Assembly: GCA_002798275.1 (NCBI GenBank)
Contig: NWQR01000004.1
Span: 62,001-126,000 of the forward strand
Source of the DNA: Lysobacteraceae bacterium NML08-0793
Lineage (GTDB): Bacteria; Pseudomonadota; Gammaproteobacteria; Xanthomonadales; Xanthomonadaceae
Length of the DNA: 64,000 bases
Direction: 5' to 3'
Shown here: positions 45,617 to 56,796 of the stretch, piece by piece
Layout: every line of letters begins with the position of its first letter
Position numbering within the stretch: the stretch's first letter is position 1
The notes under the pieces: model-generated
What the model was told of the DNA's origin: nothing
Database searches by the model: none
What the model saw: the letters and a program-made list of their open reading frames with translations, nothing else
Position numbers and translations under genes: made by a program

Positions 45617-45754
45617 AAGAACAAAACCTGAAAAGTCTTTGAAAATCAGTAAACTAGATAAAAGCAAAGACTTTTCCAGCGCTTTACAACCTCAACCTGC
45701 TTTATAGTTATAACTCTGATAGAAGCTGTCTAACTGACGTCCAAGGAATTCCAT

Positions 45755-46852
45755 ATGCGTTTCTCTCTGCAACGCGAAGTGCTACTCAAATCACTGGCTC
45801 AAGTCGTAAATGTCATCGAAAGAAGACAAACACTGCCGATCCTTTCGAACCTTCTGGTGCAAGTTGAAGATGGGCATATCCTTTTGACTGGGACAGATCT
45901 TGAGGTTGAAATGGTCGCTCGCTGTGACGCCCAAGAAGCGGAAAACGGCGAAACCACCATTCCTGCACGCAAGTTTTTCGATATCGTGCGAGCCCTGCCG
46001 GATGGCAGCAAAGTTTCAGTCTCCCAGTCAGGAGACAAAGTCACCATTCAAGCCGGGCGCAGCCGTTTCAGCTTGATGACTTTGCCTGCACATGACTTCC
46101 CATCCATCGATGAATTGGACGGCATCGAGCAAGTACAAATCGCAGAATCCTCTTTGAAGGAATTGATTGAACGCACTGCGTTTTCCATGGCGCAACAAGA
46201 CGTGCGCTTTTACTTGAATGGCTTGCTGTTTGACTTCCGAGAACAAGACTTGCGTTGTGTTGCAACCGATGGTCATCGGCTTGCGCTTTGTGAAAGCCCC
46301 TTGGAACAAAGTGGGCCGAAACGCAAAATTATCGTCCCGCGCAAAGGCGTTCACGAATTGCAACGGTTGTTGGAAGGTGGCGACCGCAGTGTCAGTCTGG
46401 AAATCGGACGCAGCCATATTCGGGTAAAACGCGATGACGTCACGTTTACATCAAAACTGATTGACGGCAATTTCCCGGATTACGAAGTAGTCATTCCGAT
46501 TGGCGCAGACAAGAAGATCACGGTGGATCGCGAAGCCTTGCGTGCAGCACTTGATCGCACCAAGATTTTGTCAAATGAAAAATATCGTGGCGTTCGGGTA
46601 GAGGTTTCGCCCAATCTTTTGAAAGTACAAAGCAATAATCCCGAACAAGAAGAAGCCCAAGATGAGGTTGAGGCAGAAACACATGTCGATGCCTTGGCGA
46701 TTGGCTTCAATGTGAATTACCTGCTGGATGCGCTGGGTGCATTGCGGGATGAAAAAGTGGTGATTTCCATGCGCGATGCCAATTCTTCCGCTTTGGTGCA
46801 GGAGGCCAGCAATAATCGCAGCCGTCATGTCGTGATGCCACTGCGCCTTTGA
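45755..46852 (+). CDS. dnaN: DNA polymerase III sliding clamp beta subunit
   Basis: This 365-residue protein has three similar domains of about 120 residues and the usual DnaN start MRFSLQREVLLKSLAQVVN. Landmarks are LPILSNLLVQVED, the LRCVATDGHRLALCE block and a C-terminal VVMPLRL. The dimeric ring tethers polymerase III to DNA. An AAGGAATT lies upstream of the ATG. Base composition here is lower in G+C than in most of the window: two 60-base samples (45781-45840 and 46141-46200) hold 26 and 27 G or C. Confidence 0.97.
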   Translation: MRFSLQREVLLKSLAQVVNVIERRQTLPILSNLLVQVEDGHILLTGTDLEVEMVARCDAQEAENGETTIPARKFFDIVRALPDGSKVSVSQSGDKVTIQAGRSRFSLMTLPAHDFPSIDELDGIEQVQIAESSLKELIERTAFSMAQQDVRFYLNGLLFDFREQDLRCVATDGHRLALCESPLEQSGPKRKIIVPRKGVHELQRLLEGGDRSVSLEIGRSHIRVKRDDVTFTSKLIDGNFPDYEVVIPIGADKKITVDREALRAALDRTKILSNEKYRGVRVEVSPNLLKVQSNNPEQEEAQDEVEAETHVDALAIGFNVNYLLDALGALRDEKVVISMRDANSSALVQEASNNRSRHVVMPLRL

Positions 46853-46863
46853 CATGAGAAGGA

Positions 46864-46879
46864 CGTTTCACGTGAAACA
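46864..46879. promoter_or_regulatory. parS site 1, between dnaN and recF
   Basis: CGTTTCACGTGAAACA matches the ParB-binding consensus TGTTTCACGTGAAACA at 15 of 16 bases, with the first T replaced by C. It lies 12 bases after the dnaN stop. ParB nucleates here and spreads to load SMC and segregate the origin. Confidence 0.9.
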
Positions 46880-46938
46880 GCACCGCCCGGCATGTCCGGG
46901 CGGTTTTGCATCTGGAAAAACCAAGTTTCGATACTGCG

Positions 46939-48021
46939 ATGCGCATTATTCGGCTTGATCTCGCCTGCATCCGTTCCATTCAGGAGGCGCGCTTGCAGCC
47001 ATCCACAGGGCTCAATTTCCTTGCGGGAGACAATGGTGCAGGGAAAAGTAGTGTGCTGGAAGCCTTGCACCTGCTGGGTTTTGGACGCAGTTTTCGTGGG
47101 CGGGTCCGGGATGGCTTGATTCGTGAGGAAGCCGAGGCTGTGCAGATTTTCTGTGAATGGCAGGATTCGTCTGAACAGTTGCACAAAGCGGGATTGCGTC
47201 ACACGGGCGCGGATTGGCAAGCCAAATTGAATGGCAAGGATGTGGCTCAACTTGGCGATTTGTGCGCTGCATTTGCCGTCAGTATTTTTGAACCGAACAG
47301 CCATGTTTTGGTGTCGGGCGGTGGCGAGCCTAGGCGGCGCTTTCTTGATTGGGGCTTGTTTCACGTGGAACAAGGCTATCTTGCTTTGTGGCGGCGTTAT
47401 ACACGTGCCTTGAAGCAAAGAAATGCCTTGCTGAAGCAGCGTCAATCCGGAGTTCAGCTTGATTCTTGGGATTTTGAGCTAGTCGAGGCAGCAGAACCTC
47501 TGCATCGGCATCGGCGCAATTATCTAGATTCACTATTGCCGCATTTGCAAACTGTAAGCGAACAATTGCTACCGACATTTGGCGATATTTCTTTCGAGAT
47601 CTCGCCAGGCTGGAAAAGTGAGCAAATGACATTGGCAGATGCGCTGCTGTTGAATCGGGCGCGCGACCTTTCTTTGGGGTACACCGGGAATGGGCCACAT
47701 CGTGCAGATTGGAAACTTTATTTTTCGAGGAAATCAAAAGTCGAAGCCTATTCACGTGGGCAGGCTAAATTGTTGGCCTTGACTTGTCTGCTGGCCCAGG
47801 CGCGGCATTTTCGGGAAATTCGTGGCGAATGGCCTTTGATGCTTTTGGATGACTTTGCTTCGGAATTAGATGGCAAGCATCGTGCGCGTGTGCTGGATGA
47901 GCTGGAATCGGCAGGGGCTCAGGTGTTCATGACCGGGGTGGAGTTGCCCCCGGAAATGCAGGGACGGAATGTGCGGGTGTTTCACGTGGAACAAGGGCGA
48001 ATTATCCAGGTGCAGGCGTGA
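46939..48021 (+). CDS. recF: DNA replication and repair protein RecF
   Basis: The start at 46939 (MRIIRLDLACIRSIQ) gives 360 residues; an upstream in-frame ATG at 46906 lacks family similarity. Walker A is GDNGAGKSS (30-38); the signature region and Walker B (LMLLDDFASELD) follow near 310. RecF helps load RecA at gapped DNA. Two parS sites lie inside the gene and are read as the peptides LFHVEQG and VFHVEQG, the second close to the C-terminus. The dnaN-recF spacing is short, so both genes may share one transcript. Confidence 0.95.
   Translation: MRIIRLDLACIRSIQEARLQPSTGLNFLAGDNGAGKSSVLEALHLLGFGRSFRGRVRDGLIREEAEAVQIFCEWQDSSEQLHKAGLRHTGADWQAKLNGKDVAQLGDLCAAFAVSIFEPNSHVLVSGGGEPRRRFLDWGLFHVEQGYLALWRRYTRALKQRNALLKQRQSGVQLDSWDFELVEAAEPLHRHRRNYLDSLLPHLQTVSEQLLPTFGDISFEISPGWKSEQMTLADALLLNRARDLSLGYTGNGPHRADWKLYFSRKSKVEAYSRGQAKLLALTCLLAQARHFREIRGEWPLMLLDDFASELDGKHRARVLDELESAGAQVFMTGVELPPEMQGRNVRVFHVEQGRIIQVQA
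47357..47372. promoter_or_regulatory. parS site 2, inside recF
   Basis: TGTTTCACGTGGAACA matches the parS consensus at 15 of 16 bases (A replaced by G in the right half). It encodes part of the recF peptide LFHVEQG. Confidence 0.85.
47978..47993. promoter_or_regulatory. parS site 3, near the 3' end of recF
   Basis: The 16 bases are identical to parS site 2 (TGTTTCACGTGGAACA). They encode VFHVEQG close to the RecF C-terminus, in the same reading phase as site 2. Confidence 0.85.
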
Positions 48022-48029
48022 GTCAGTAG

Positions 48030-50552
<2,523 letters not shown>

Positions 50553-50560
50553 CAAGACTT

Positions 50561-50589
50561 GCGAAAGCCGCGAAATTCGCGGCTTTCGC
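50561..50589 (+). terminator. Perfect hairpin after gyrB
   Basis: GCGAAAGCCGCGA and TCGCGGCTTTCGC form a 13-base stem with a three-base loop, eight bases after the gyrB stop. The following ATATCAACC is not a T tract, so the efficiency as an intrinsic terminator is uncertain. Confidence 0.65.
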
Positions 50590-50713
50590 ATATCAACCAC
50601 AAGCATAGATTGCATGAACCAGCAATGAGTGGATATCCCGGCAGTGACAAAAATTGACGGGATTTTTCTCCATTTGCGTTTAAAAAAGCAGCTCCCAAGC
50701 TGAAGATTGCCCC

Positions 50714-51526
50714 ATGCGCCATCGCTCTTGTTTGCTTGCCTGCGCTTTGACGCTCACTGTTGCAGCCTGTGCCACGACGACCTCGCCTACAGGTAGAACC
50801 CAGCGGGTGGGCGCTGTCCCTCAATCCCAGCTCGATCAGATGGGTGCCAGCGCCTTTGCCGAGCTGAAAGCCAAAAAACCGCTGAGCACTAATCCGCGCG
50901 AGCGCGCCTATGTCGATTGCGTGGTCAACAGCATCGTGCGGGAGCTGCCGCAGAACTGGCGGCAATATGCTTGGGAGAGTGCCGTATTCCGCGATGACAG
51001 CCCCAATGCCTTTGCCTTGCCGGGCGGTAAGGTCGGTATCTATACCGGCATCTTTAAGGTTGCGCAGAACCAGGATCAGCTGGCAGCGGTAGTTGCACAT
51101 GAAATCGGCCATGTCGTAGCGCGCCACCATGACGAGCGCATCACCCGGGAAATGGGCACGCAAATGGGAGTGGGGCTGGTCGGTGCCCTGCTTGGTGCAG
51201 CCTATGGGCAAGGTGTTGGCAATCTTGCCACCCAAAGTGGCGGGATGCTTGCCCAAGGCGCGATTTTGTTGCCGAACAACCGTACCCAGGAAAGCGAGGC
51301 GGATGTCGTCGGCCAACAATTGATGGCGCGGGCAGGCTTCGATCCCCGACAGGCGGTCAACCTGTGGCAAAACATGATTGCTGTTGGTGGCAACCGAGGG
51401 CCGCAATGGCTCTCTACCCACCCGGATCCGCAGTCCCGATTGCGGGAAATGAGCCAGCGTGCAGACGGTTTGTTGCCTGAATACGAGCAGGCACGCGCAT
51501 CTGGGAGAAGACCCAATTGCGGTTGA
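50714..51526 (+). CDS. M48 family metallopeptidase lipoprotein
   Basis: This 270-residue lipoprotein has the lipobox VAAC (Cys19). The zinc motif is HEIGH (129-133), with the third ligand Glu in TQESEADVVG (about 195). The layout matches the small periplasmic M48C peptidases of the LoiP/YggG type, which act on outer-membrane proteins or under envelope stress. A Gly-rich stretch (MGVGLVGALLGAAYGQGVG) follows the zinc helix, as in the family. The gene has no obvious co-transcribed neighbour; gyrB ends about 160 bases upstream. Confidence 0.9.
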   Translation: MRHRSCLLACALTLTVAACATTTSPTGRTQRVGAVPQSQLDQMGASAFAELKAKKPLSTNPRERAYVDCVVNSIVRELPQNWRQYAWESAVFRDDSPNAFALPGGKVGIYTGIFKVAQNQDQLAAVVAHEIGHVVARHHDERITREMGTQMGVGLVGALLGAAYGQGVGNLATQSGGMLAQGAILLPNNRTQESEADVVGQQLMARAGFDPRQAVNLWQNMIAVGGNRGPQWLSTHPDPQSRLREMSQRADGLLPEYEQARASGRRPNCG

Positions 51527-51664
51527 TTTTCAGTCAGTTGCAGAAATTTTGCGTCTGATCGAAGTCAATTCCTTTGGCAAAATGCTTCCAATCTGCTCAA
51601 GTTCTGTTAGTTTTACTTCCACAACGCGCCGCTTCAGCGGCTTGATGCTTTCAGGAGAGTTCCA

Positions 51665-52759
51665 ATGACCCGCGTTCATCGTGCAATCACTGTTTCCGTT
51701 GCGCTTGCCCTGTCCGCCCTGATGGCGGCACCTGCACAGGCACAACTGGCGGGCAAACGTAGTGAGCGTCGTGCACAGCAACAACAGCAACAGCAACAAG
51801 TGCAGAAGGCTGCACCGGAATTCCCCAATGCCAGCCGCACCGAGCCCGATACGCGCGCCTCGCAAAAGGGCGTCAGGGAACTGCAAACGCTGAGCAAACT
51901 GTACGAAGAAGACAAGCATGCCGAGTTGTTGGCCAAGGCCGTGCCTTTTGCCGAGAGCACCGATAATGCCTATGAGAAGTCCTTTGCCTATCAAATGGCA
52001 GCTATTGCCGCGCTTGAAACCAATGAAACGGCGCGTGCGGTTCAATACTTCCAGGCGGCTCTGGATGCCAATGGCTTGGACAATAACAGCCACTATCGGA
52101 TGATGAGCAATTTGGCGGTTACCCAAGCGCAGGCTGAACAATATCCGGCAGCGATTGCCACGATTGACCGTTTCCTCTCCGAAACCAAAACCGAAGATGC
52201 CAAGTATCTGACCATGAAGGGTGGCTTGCTGGCCAATGCCGGGCGCAATGAAGAAGCCGCGGTCGTATTCAAGACCTTGTATATGCAAAATCCTTCGGAC
52301 AAGAGCTTGCTGATGAACGCCGTGGCGACCTTGCAGCAGGCAGATAAATTCAGCGAAGCCAATGCCCTGTTGGAAGAAGCCCGTGGCAAGGGCTTGCTTA
52401 CCGAAGCGCGTGAATACCGCGCCTTGTATTCGGGGCTTTTGAATGATGAGAAATGGCGTGATGCGGCCAAGGTGATTGAGGATGGCGTCGCCAAGGGCAT
52501 CCTGCCGCAAGATGCAGATTTGTCCAAAGCTTGGTCCGTAACCGCCAATCGTGCCTATTTCGATGAAGATCTGGATGCTGCCGCACGTTTCTATGCGTTG
52601 GCCGCACCGTTGGCTGAAGATGGTGAAACTTGGCTCAATCTTGCCAAGGTTTACAACCAGCAAGGCAAGAAGGCACAGACCCGCGAAGCAGCCCAGAAGG
52701 CTTTGGAGAAGGGTGTGAAGAACAGCGAGGAAGCAACCCGTCTTGCCAATTTGAAGTAA
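51665..52759 (+). CDS. Secreted tetratricopeptide-repeat protein
   Basis: This 364-residue protein has AGGAG upstream of the ATG and a Sec signal peptide (VALALSALMAAPAQAQ, cleavage near residue 27). A short poly-Gln tract (eight Gln, encoded by CAA/CAG repeats near 51778) follows. The rest is a TPR-like solenoid with repeat consensus pieces such as AIATIDRFLSETKTEDAKYL and AARFYALAAPLAEDGETWLN. It ends 160 bases ahead of tonB and is probably periplasmic. In xanthomonads a TPR protein commonly precedes tonB-exbBD, so a part in TonB-dependent transport is possible. Confidence 0.82.
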   Translation: MTRVHRAITVSVALALSALMAAPAQAQLAGKRSERRAQQQQQQQQVQKAAPEFPNASRTEPDTRASQKGVRELQTLSKLYEEDKHAELLAKAVPFAESTDNAYEKSFAYQMAAIAALETNETARAVQYFQAALDANGLDNNSHYRMMSNLAVTQAQAEQYPAAIATIDRFLSETKTEDAKYLTMKGGLLANAGRNEEAAVVFKTLYMQNPSDKSLLMNAVATLQQADKFSEANALLEEARGKGLLTEAREYRALYSGLLNDEKWRDAAKVIEDGVAKGILPQDADLSKAWSVTANRAYFDEDLDAAARFYALAAPLAEDGETWLNLAKVYNQQGKKAQTREAAQKALEKGVKNSEEATRLANLK

Positions 52760-52846
52760 ATGGCATAAAAAAGAGACGCAGTTCTATAAAACGGAATCAC
52801 ATCAGACATGCATGGCGCATGAACTGGAATTTGATATAAGCTAAGT

Positions 52847-52873
52847 GATTCCTGTCCCGCAAAGGCAGGAATC
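52847..52873. repeat. Hairpin in the tonB leader, possible dispersed repeat
   Basis: GATTCCTG (52847-52854) pairs with CAGGAATC (52866-52873) around TCCCGCAAAGG, whose own CC/GG can extend the stem. The GATTCC...GCAAAGG...GGAATC form resembles intergenic palindromic repeats widespread in Proteobacteria. It lies 50 bases upstream of the tonB start and may affect its mRNA. Confidence 0.55.
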
Positions 52874-52922
52874 GTTCCCCGCGGCGCGCAAGCGTCAAAC
52901 CGAATCAACAACGAGCAAGCGC

Positions 52923-53600
<678 letters not shown>

Positions 53601-53689
53601 ATTCGTTTCATCAAAGTTCCACCAAAAGTAGTAAGTTCCACGTTTCTTGACCTTCGGGTCTTTACATCCACTCAACAAAGGTAAGCGTC

Positions 53690-54430
53690 ATGCTGCAACA
53701 AACTCCCGCGCCCGCCGCCGGCGGCTCCAATGCCGAAGCCTTCAAGGCCATGGGTTTTCAGGACCTGGTTCAGCAATTCGATCTGTTGCTCTGGGTCGTG
53801 TTCCTGACCTTGGTTCTGTTCTCTGTCCTTTCGATTTACTACTTCGTCGTCAAATCGGTGAAGTACGCCCAGTTGCGCGGTAATGCCGACCGTGTGGTCG
53901 GAACCTTCTGGCAGACGCCGAATGCCCAGGATGCGATCCGTTTCATGGAAGAACAGCCCGCTGGCGAGCCGTTCTCCAAGATTGCTCTGGATGCAGCCAA
54001 GGCTGCTGCTCACCATCAGCGTCATGATGATCGCCTGACCGGCAACATGACCCGTTCGGAACTGGTTGATCGTGCCCTGCGTCAAGCTGTAGTGCGTGAA
54101 AGCTCCAAGTTGCAGAACGGCATGACTCTCTTGGCTACCGTGGGTGCAACCGCACCGTTCATCGGCCTGCTGGGTACGGTGTGGGGTATTTATCACGCCC
54201 TGATCGCCATGGGTGCTTCTGGTGATGCATCGATCTCGGCCGTTGCAGGTCCGGTGGGTGAAGCACTCATCATGACCGCCATCGGTCTGTTCGTGGCTAT
54301 CCCGGCGGTGATTATCTACAACTTCTTCAACCGCCAGAACACCGATATCATCGCCAAGTTCGATGCCTTTGCGCACGATCTGCATGATTTCTTTGCCACT
54401 GGCTCGCGTATGGGTGATGTGAGTCGCTGA
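53690..54430 (+). CDS. exbB: TonB-system proton channel subunit ExbB
   Basis: This 246-residue MotA/TolQ/ExbB family protein has three membrane helices (about 25-50, 143-170, 185-210). The family signature GMTLLATVGATAPFIGLLGT spans the end of helix two, and the GPVGEALIMTAIGLFVAIPA block forms helix three. ExbB pentamers with ExbD conduct protons and drive TonB. A purine-rich AAAGG precedes the ATG. The exbD genes follow within 50 bases. Confidence 0.95.
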   Translation: MLQQTPAPAAGGSNAEAFKAMGFQDLVQQFDLLLWVVFLTLVLFSVLSIYYFVVKSVKYAQLRGNADRVVGTFWQTPNAQDAIRFMEEQPAGEPFSKIALDAAKAAAHHQRHDDRLTGNMTRSELVDRALRQAVVRESSKLQNGMTLLATVGATAPFIGLLGTVWGIYHALIAMGASGDASISAVAGPVGEALIMTAIGLFVAIPAVIIYNFFNRQNTDIIAKFDAFAHDLHDFFATGSRMGDVSR

Positions 54431-54479
54431 TTGCGACTCCTTCCCTTGCTATCGAAAGTTCGACTTGAGGAATTGAAAA

Positions 54480-54908
54480 ATGGGAATGAGTAGCGGAGAT
54501 TCCAGCGGCGGCGCGATGGCGGATATCAACGTCACCCCGCTGGTGGACGTGATGCTGGTATTGCTCATCATCTTTATGGTGACTACGCCACTGATGAACC
54601 ATAAAACCCAGGTCGAACTGCCGCGCGCAGATCTTGATGCCGATAAAAAGGAAAAACCAGGCCCAGGTCCCAGCCCGATTACCGTTTCGGTAACTGCCGA
54701 TGGTGACCTGTTCTGGAATGATCAGCCGATAAGCAAAGAGTTGCTGGAAAGCCAGCTTTCCAGTGCAGCACAGCTGCAACCTCAGCCGAAGCTGAATCTG
54801 CGCGGTGACCGTACCACCAAACTCAGCGTGATCAACGAAGTTACCCGTATCGCCCAGTCTCAGGGCATGCTGGATATTGGCTACGTGTCGATTGCCGAGA
54901 AGCACTAA
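54480..54908 (+). CDS. exbD: TonB-system subunit ExbD, first copy
   Basis: This 142-residue protein has a short cytosolic N-terminus, one membrane helix carrying the conserved Asp ([20 protein letters not shown], Asp near residue 24) and a periplasmic C-terminal domain. It pairs with ExbB in proton-driven rotation. It differs from the second ExbD in its periplasmic part ([19 protein letters not shown]), so the two are paralogues rather than a recent duplication. The second exbD starts 11 bases downstream. Confidence 0.95.
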   Translation: MGMSSGDSSGGAMADINVTPLVDVMLVLLIIFMVTTPLMNHKTQVELPRADLDADKKEKPGPGPSPITVSVTADGDLFWNDQPISKELLESQLSSAAQLQPQPKLNLRGDRTTKLSVINEVTRIAQSQGMLDIGYVSIAEKH

Positions 54909-54919
54909 GGAGTACATAT

Positions 54920-55339
54920 ATGGCATTTGCACAAGGTGGTGGCAAAGGCGCAATGGCGGATATCAACGTCACTCCGCTGGTCGATGTGATGTTGGTATTG
55001 CTCATCATCTTCATGGTGACCATGCCGATTGAGTCGTATCCAATCAAGATTGATTTGCCGCAGGCACGTCCGCCGGATGCACCGGAAAACCCAGTGGAGC
55101 CGCCGGAGCCGATCAAGCTGCGCATTGATGCTGCCAATCAGGTGTATTGGAATGACACACTGACGCCGGTCAATGCCTTGCAGAACATGATGTCGGCGGA
55201 AGTTCAGAAGGATCCGACCAATCAGCCGCAGTTGCAGATCCAGACCGATGACAATGCCGAATACGAGGTATTGGCCAAGGTGCTGGCCGCAGCAAAAAAT
55301 GCTGATATGCAGAAAATCGGCTTTGTGCAGGGCGATTGA
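54920..55339 (+). CDS. exbD2: TonB-system subunit ExbD, second copy (ExbD2-like)
   Basis: This 139-residue paralogue carries the same membrane helix (ITPLVDV-type, [20 protein letters not shown]) with the conserved Asp, followed by a distinct periplasmic domain ([19 protein letters not shown]). In Xanthomonas campestris the extra ExbD2 is reported as dispensable for iron uptake but needed for the pepper hypersensitive response and pectate-lyase induction. Here the arrangement tonB-exbB-exbD-exbD2 is identical. A strong terminator follows about 80 bases after the stop. Confidence 0.92.
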   Translation: MAFAQGGGKGAMADINVTPLVDVMLVLLIIFMVTMPIESYPIKIDLPQARPPDAPENPVEPPEPIKLRIDAANQVYWNDTLTPVNALQNMMSAEVQKDPTNQPQLQIQTDDNAEYEVLAKVLAAAKNADMQKIGFVQGD

Positions 55340-55417
55340 TCTGCTTCATACGGGGAAACCCCATGTAAGCCTCTCTCTCCGCCATTGGCGGAGCACTTGA
55401 ATCAGAGTGGACTGATG

Positions 55418-55446
55418 CGCCGTCTGGCTTCCAGACGGCGTTTTTT
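55418..55446 (+). terminator. Strong Rho-independent terminator after exbD2
   Basis: CGCCGTCTGG pairs perfectly with CCAGACGGCG around CTT, followed by TTTTTT. It closes the tonB cluster and faces the convergent pdxJ gene. Confidence 0.93.
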
Positions 55447-55501
55447 CATTTCATGGATCAAAGCCAAATGTGTGGCGCGGCTTTGAGTTTTGAGGGGCAG
55501 T

Positions 55502-56263
55502 TTAGACTTCGCCGGTTGCGCTGGCGATGCAATCTAGATAGGCGCGTACGGTTGCGGCAAGGCCGTTGTACAAGGCTTCGCCGATCAATGCGTGACCGAT
55601 TGAGACTTCTTGTACATGCGGAACAGCGCGCAGAAAATCGCCGAGATTGTCTTGGGAAAGATCATGTCCAGCATTGACCGCAAGTCCGATGGCTTGGGCA
55701 GCTTGTGCGGCCTGAATGCAATGCTGGAGCGCGGTGGAATCGCCTTCGGCATGCCCGGCGGCGTAGGGGCCGGTATAAAGCTCGATGCGTTCGGCGCCAC
55801 ATTCGACAGCGCGGACAATGGCGGGATGTTCGGCATCGGCAAACAGACTGACCCGGCAGCCGAATGATTTGAGTTGCTCAACCAATGGGGTCAGGGCAGG
55901 GACATCGCGGTTGAAATCAAAACCGTGGTCGGAAGTGATTTGACCATCGCCATCGGGTACCAAGGTGGCCTGTGCCGGGCGAACCGTGCGGCACAGTTCG
56001 ATAAAGCCGGGATAGCCGGGGCGCGCCGGGGCGAATGGGTTGCCTTCCAGGTTGAATTCGACTTCGTATTCCCCGCAAAGTGCGGCCAAGGTATAAACAT
56101 CGTCGGCGCGAATATGCCGGGCATCGGGACGGGGGTGCACGGTGATGCCATGTGCACCGGAGTCTAGGCAGACCCGTGCGGCGCGTACTACATCGGGCTC
56201 ACTGCCGCCACGCGAATTGCGCAATACGGCGATTTTGTTGACGTTGACCGAGAGGCGAGTCAT
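55502..56263 (-). CDS. pdxJ: Pyridoxine 5'-phosphate synthase
   Basis: This 253-residue TIM-barrel protein shows PdxJ features: the start [30 protein letters not shown] with its active-site His and Arg, FNLEGNP and the phosphate-binding [10 protein letters not shown] near the end. PdxJ joins 1-deoxyxylulose 5-phosphate with 3-amino-2-oxopropyl phosphate to make pyridoxine 5'-phosphate. Its ATG overlaps the upstream membrane-protein stop by four bases. The tonB-exbBD-pdxJ neighbourhood is typical of xanthomonads. Confidence 0.95.
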   Translation of the reverse strand: MTRLSVNVNKIAVLRNSRGGSEPDVVRAARVCLDSGAHGITVHPRPDARHIRADDVYTLAALCGEYEVEFNLEGNPFAPARPGYPGFIELCRTVRPAQATLVPDGDGQITSDHGFDFNRDVPALTPLVEQLKSFGCRVSLFADAEHPAIVRAVECGAERIELYTGPYAAGHAEGDSTALQHCIQAAQAAQAIGLAVNAGHDLSQDNLGDFLRAVPHVQEVSIGHALIGEALYNGLAATVRAYLDCIASATGEV

Positions 56264-56715
56264 GGCTGTGGGTTACCGCCACCGGGCGGCAGCGGCGGGT
56301 CATCGGGAAGAATGAAAACGGCGCGGCCGGTAATCGGACGCTCTACCGGGGCGGGAGTGGGCGCTGGTGTTGCAGCAGGCGCTGGCGTTGGTGCTTGAGT
56401 TGCGGCCGGCTGCGCAGGCATTGATGGAGTGGGCGTAGGGGCAGGCGGCGTTATGCCGGTCTGCGTAGGCGCATTGACAGGCTGTGCGCCGTTGCCATGT
56501 ACATGCTGGCGAAGTTGTTCAAGTTGCTGCCGATCCAGTGGGGTGAGTTGCAACTCGCGGTTCTGCTTTGGAAACAATTTGCGGTAATGCAGCCAGCCCC
56601 AGAACAACAGGCAGGCGGTGGTGAAGAATAACCAGACCAGCATCTGCAATACCGAAGGCGTGCGCAACGCCAGCCAGAAAAAGACGGCAGCGGCAGGCAA
56701 TAATGACCAGTACAT
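56260..56715 (-). CDS. Hypothetical membrane protein with Pro/Ala/Thr-rich tail
   Basis: The start at 56715 ([20 protein letters not shown]) gives 151 residues, preceded by a GGAAG stretch; a longer frame to 56793 is less likely. Two N-terminal hydrophobic helices (about 1-20, 23-42) are followed by a basic segment and a low-complexity tail of PT/PA repeats ([18 protein letters not shown]). The domain layout suggests an inner-membrane anchor with a flexible tail, but no family was recognised. It is translationally coupled to pdxJ by an ATGA overlap. Confidence 0.7.
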   Translation of the reverse strand: MYWSLLPAAAVFFWLALRTPSVLQMLVWLFFTTACLLFWGWLHYRKLFPKQNRELQLTPLDRQQLEQLRQHVHGNGAQPVNAPTQTGITPPAPTPTPSMPAQPAATQAPTPAPAATPAPTPAPVERPITGRAVFILPDDPPLPPGGGNPQP

Positions 56716-56796
56716 AGAGAGCTTCCACGACGGAAAGTGGCAGTGTAACGATTTGTGATGCAAATCGCAGAGCCTTCGGAGGACTGAAAACAACCG

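Larger units (their letters stand above)
45512..45754. other. Probable chromosomal replication origin (oriC) between dnaA and dnaN
   Basis: This 243-base region holds three DnaA-box matches (TTATCCACA at 45586-45594, TTTTCCACA on the minus strand at 45540-45548 and TTTTACACA at 45608-45616), followed by A+T-rich stretches (ACTAGATAAAAG near 45653; CTTTATAGTTATAACT near 45700) suitable for unwinding. In Xanthomonas the origin has been placed between dnaA and dnaN. Transcription of the conserved gene blocks diverges from this area (mnmE to rpmH leftwards, dnaA to gyrB rightwards). The dnaN promoter should also lie here. Confidence 0.8.

Noticed and set aside
53634-53652. AGTTCCACGTTTCTTG upstream of exbB resembles a parS half-site.
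   Set aside because: Only the left half agrees; the right half lacks GTGGAACA or GTGAAACA, so it is unlikely to bind ParB.
55418-55446. Terminator arms CGCCGTCTGG/CCAGACGGCG look like Neisseria uptake sequences.
   Set aside because: The core reads GCCGTCTGG, lacking the final AA of GCCGTCTGAA, and the structure is a perfect hairpin followed by T6 behind exbD2. It is a native terminator.
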